64,000 nucleotides of DNA from Limnomonas spitsbergensis. Its lineage: Eukaryota; Chlorophyta; Chlorophyceae; Chlamydomonadales. The notes under the pieces were generated by a model, which saw nothing but the letters and a program-made list of their open reading frames with translations, did no database searches and was not told the DNA's origin. A program made the translations under genes and the position numbers. Numbering within the stretch: position 1 is the stretch's first letter; each line of letters starts with the position of its first letter. The DNA lies in NCBI GenBank assembly GCA_037349105.1, contig JAYJMM010000010.1, forward strand, positions 1-64,000, in the 5' to 3' direction. This document shows positions 60,938 through 64,000 of this stretch, one piece after another.

Positions 60938-63907
60938 GTGAGTCCTCTACGGTCTTCTTCCACATGCATGCCATACCCATGCAAAAAATGTTTTCACTCA
61001 TGTCAGCATGATGAGTCCTCATGCATGCCAAGCATCCATGTTGATGCCATGCAGCCATGCATGGTATTGCGTGCGAGTACTGAGCTGAGGATCCTCTGCT
61101 ATCAACCTCTTTGCAAAGCTAGCCTTGTGTCCACATGCAGACGACTTAGCATGCAACAGCCATGAACATGGGGGAAGTGGGGAGGATGGGGAAACATGGG
61201 GAAGATCCATCACACGCGGTACACAAACTAGGCAAAAGAGGCCCAACTCGCGCTTTAGCGTGTAGCTCTAAAGCGTGTAGCGGCCCTCCACCTACAGTGG
61301 AGCAGCAGAGGGCGTAATGGGCCGCTCATAGCCCGCCTCCCATACAATGCGCATGGAGCTGAGCTATGAGCCATGAGATTATGTGCATAGGGCAAAATGC
61401 CATGAGCCATGAAGCCATGCGCATGAGACAGGGCCATGCGCCATGAAGCCATGCATGTGGGACAGAGCCATGCACCATGAAGCCATGCGCATGAGACAGG
61501 GCCATGCGCCATGAAGCCATGTATGTGGGGCAGAGCCATGCATCATGAAGCCATGCACATGGGGCAGAGCCATGCGCCATGAAGCCATACATATGGGACA
61601 GAGCCATGCGCCATGTGCCAATGCCCAAAGAACAAAGCCCTGTGCAATGAGGCCATGCCATGCTGCAGATGTGCATAGCCTCAGATCAAGCAGTGATGAA
61701 ATGGTTAACAAAGATCAAACACGTCCATGTTCGTCACGATATGCAACAGCGTCTACACCCAGTCAACCATCCTCATATCAGTTCTAACTTTTCCCCAAAC
61801 CCATCCGACTGCCTACCTCGAATCAATCCCCATACCATCCCATACCTTTCCACACGCCCATCCGGAAGGGTACTCCAAAGCTTTTTCAATGAGCATCGCC
61901 AGCAAGCTCATTCAATTTACGTGTTGCCTGCCTTATGCCCAAACCTCCCATCCCCATTGTGAAACCTGGATGTTTTGAATACGGTAGTCCATTCACTTGT
62001 CTCCATGTGTTAATTACCACGTATTATTCTCCATGTATCATTCTCCATGTATTGTTCGCCATGTTTCGTTCACCATGTACATTCCTTGCGCAGCTGCCGC
62101 CCCCAGCTGCACCCCAGACGCAGTATCTACATCCACAGGGACATGCCTGGTGAGAGACCCCACTGGGTCACAGGCTCTTCACACATGCACATGCTAATGC
62201 ACCATGCACTTGTAAATGCGCCATGTGCGACGCACCTTGTATTTGCAAATGCACCATGCTCCATACCTGGTGAGATATCCCACTGGGGCACGGGCTCTGA
62301 CGCATGCACATGCTAATGCACCATGCAAGCACACCTTCCACATGCGCCATGCACCATGCACATGCACATGCGCCATGCACCAAGCCTGGTGAGATACCCC
62401 ACTGTTGCACATGCTGTGACACATGCACCATGCACCTGCACATAGGATTTATGCTCCTGCACACGCTCATTTGAATGCACATAAATTTGCATGTGCGCAT
62501 GCACTTTCCTTCCCTGGAGCAAAGGGGCGTGGTTGGATGATGTTCATCGCTACTCCAGGGCAAATAAACCAGCATGGAGGAACTTGGACCAAATAGTAAA
62601 CTGATGACGTCTTCCTCAAACCCAGGCAGATGCCCAAGGCCTGTAGTCTCCTTCTCCAGGGATTTATCCATGCAATTCTCCATGCAATATATGACGCGAG
62701 GCCTTCCTCCTCCTTTGAGGGAGGACTGATGTTTGTGATGGCACAGTCCAATACTCCATTCCACTGATATGGTGACCGGGTGGTCCTCTGGCCTCGAGCA
62801 CATGACCGTTCATTCATACTTGCCAACCTTCAGCACATTGTTTCGTACCCGTGGATGGGCGAGCTGACCCGAGCTGACCTGGAGCACATGGTAACACCAT
62901 ACATACTTTGTCCCTGCACTCATGGCTTCATACCTGCTGTGCATCAACATCGCACACTACCGTATTACAGTGTTGCACCCAGCCCTAAGGCTTTAAACTC
63001 CGAACTCTCGACCAGTGTTTCTTTTTCGGGACACAGGGACATGTTAGCTACATGTCAGCTACATTCCGGCCTCTGGATGAAGGCCCCGTTTTTGGCCAGC
63101 AATGCTGTTAGGGCCACTAGCTGTAGACCGGTCCAGGTTTCCTCAGGCCTCTAGAAGACGCAGGGCGGCCTGCTGAAGATGGCCTCGTAGCCGAAAAGAG
63201 GAACACTTATCTCTCTTATTCTCCCTACTTCGTCCGAGTTGCATGCTGCTCGTGTCCATCATTCCCCCCTGGACGCTGACATGACAGCTTTGGTGCATGT
63301 GTGTGTGTTTCCACAGGCACCCAGGCGGGACGCCCCCCGCTGGACCCTACCCCGGTGCAGCGCCCTCCTCCGGCCCACCGCCCACTAGTGCGGCTCCGCC
63401 CCCATCACACCTCCACCACTACTGGCAGCATGACCCAGCAGCATACGCCGCATCACAGCACCCGGCAACTGGTTACGGAGCCCCGCCCCCGGCAACTGGT
63501 TACGGAGCCCCACCCCCGGCAACTGGTTACGGAACCCCGCCCCCGGCAACTGGTTATGGAACCCCGCCCCCGGCAACTGGTTACGGAGCCCCGCCCCCGG
63601 CAACTGGTTACGGAGCCCCGCCCCCGGCAACTGGTTACGGAGCCCCGCCCCCGGCAACTGGTTACGGAGCCCCACCCCCGGCAACTGGTTACGGAACCCC
63701 GCCCCCGGCAACTGGTTATGGAACCCCGCCCCCGGCAACTGGTTACGGAGCCCCGCCCCCGGCAACTGGTTACGGAGCCCCGCCCCCAGATAATGGTTAT
63801 GGAGCTTATCATCCCCCTGAGAGCACGTATAGCTCAGTGCCGAAGCCCGCTCCACCTGCTGCTCCACCTGCTGCGGCCCTGCCTGTGACTGACACATCAT
63901 CATCCAG
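60878..63907 (+). CDS. Pro/Gly/Tyr-rich protein, N-terminal part, three exons
   Basis: Three exons join in phase: 60878-60937, 62094-62149 and 63317-63907. The protein starts MHSPAAPAGPRPPFRPGMLQ, continues LPPPAAPQTQYLHPQGHAWH and PGGTPPAGPYPGAAPSSGPP, then SHLHHYWQHDPAAYAASQHP, then about 12 copies of GYGAPPPAT, then a Pro/Ala-rich end. All is predicted disordered. Such low-complexity stretches occur in RNA-binding proteins, annexins and penta-EF-hand proteins; no folded domain is visible, so I assign no function. The start is the first ATG after an in-frame stop at 60782. It may end at TGA 63924-63926, or splice at CATCCAG|GTGGGC (63907) and continue past the window. Confidence 0.6.
60938..62093 (+). 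repeat. Pro-rich gene intron 1 with ATGAAGCCATGCGCATG minisatellite
   Basis: Between about 61365 and 61620 a ~34-bp unit (GCCATGCGCCATGAAGCCATGCNYATGRGACAGA) repeats about eight times. It is ATG/CAT-rich, so ORFs on both strands are artefacts. The rest has no recognised feature. Confidence 0.75.
62094..62149 (+). CDS. Pro-rich gene exon 2
   Basis: 56 bp, phase 0 start, two bases left. The acceptor is TTCCTTGCGCAG and the donor GCCTG|GTGAGAGA. It encodes LPPPAAPQTQYLHPQGHA. Confidence 0.65.
62150..62460 (+). repeat. Repeated donor-site copies of exon 2 in intron 2
   Basis: CCTGGTGAGAGACCCCACTG at the real donor is repeated as CCTGGTGAGATATCCCACTG (about 62269) and CCTGGTGAGATACCCCACTG (about 62385). 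ACACATGCACATGCTAATGCACCATGCA repeats lie between. Confidence 0.8.
62461..63316. other. Remainder of Pro-rich gene intron 2
   Basis: No exon or repeat of note recognised; ends with the acceptor GTGTGTGTTTCCACAG. Confidence 0.45.
63317..63907 (+). CDS. Pro-rich gene exon 3
   Basis: Completes the split Trp codon from exon 2. It carries the 9-residue GYGAPPPAT repeat. The alternative end is the TGA at 63924-63926. Confidence 0.65.
63470..63800 (+). repeat. 27-bp coding minisatellite (GYGAPPPAT)
   Basis: About 12 copies of GGTTACGGAGCCCCGCCCCCGGCAACT. Variation is mainly GCC/ACC (Ala/Thr), CCG/CCA and TAC/TAT (synonymous). A six-unit block appears to be duplicated (the ACC, ACC with TAT pattern recurs). 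Confidence 0.9.
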
Positions 63908-63926
63908 GTGGGCTGGGTGCAGCTGA

Positions 63927-64000
63927 GGCAGGGTGACACTGGTAAACGATGAGGAAACTATGAGAAAAACATGCTGATGTCTAGAAACTAAAAGCCAGGG
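63927..64000 (+). other. Right edge
   Basis: Either 3' UTR or intron of the Pro-rich gene; too short to tell. Confidence 0.3.

Noticed and set aside
61255..61711. Minus-strand ORFs rich in MASWRMALPH repeats
   Set aside because: They arise from the ATG/CAT-rich ~34-bp minisatellite in intron 1 of the Pro-rich gene.

Overview
The window reads as nuclear DNA of a eukaryotic green alga. GT-AG introns are abundant, plant-type TTTAGGG repeats are scattered through non-coding DNA, a TGTAA polyadenylation-type signal sits at retroposon 3' ends, and one gene belongs to an F-box/ankyrin family with WPEHAPR repeats of a kind I associate with chlorophycean algae. The clade is inferred; no species is claimed.

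Left third (about 1-23,433, minus strand). One gene fills it: RRP12, the HEAT-repeat nucleolar protein that helps process and export pre-ribosomes. I reconstructed 19 exons (about 912 codons). Every splice phase joins without a shift, from an ATG at 23433 to an exon ending at 567; the C-terminus lies off the left edge. The introns hold minisatellites, telomere-like repeats, small mobile elements and, most strikingly, many broken copies of the neighbouring exon edges (exon end plus splice site).

Middle (23.4-29.3 kb). A divergent spacer is followed by an intronless F-box/ankyrin gene on the plus strand and a cluster of decayed non-LTR retrotransposon (LINE) copies. Four LINE insertions carry visible target-site duplications; two are only 18 and 20 bp long.

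29.3-59.4 kb. A tandem array of five units, about 5.4-6.0 kb each apart from the first. Each has a 27-bp minisatellite, a GT-rich block, a TTTAGGG-rich block, a dispersed repeat also present in RRP12 intron 12, a 48-nt hairpin, a long CCTCCCT tract with decayed copies of RRP12 exon 2, and a 120-bp hAT-type MITE. The array lies inside a duplicated copy of the RRP12 5' end, whose exon 1 copy (60148-60243) carries an in-frame stop.

Right end (60.5-64 kb). The start of a plus-strand gene for a Pro/Gly/Tyr-rich protein: three phase-consistent exons, the last with a 9-residue repeat. Its second intron also holds repeated splice-donor copies.

In short, there is one housekeeping gene, one family gene and one partial gene. 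The rest is an unusually repeat-driven landscape in which exon edges, retroposon tails and a gene 5' end have been copied. No CRISPR array, rRNA or convincing tRNA was seen.
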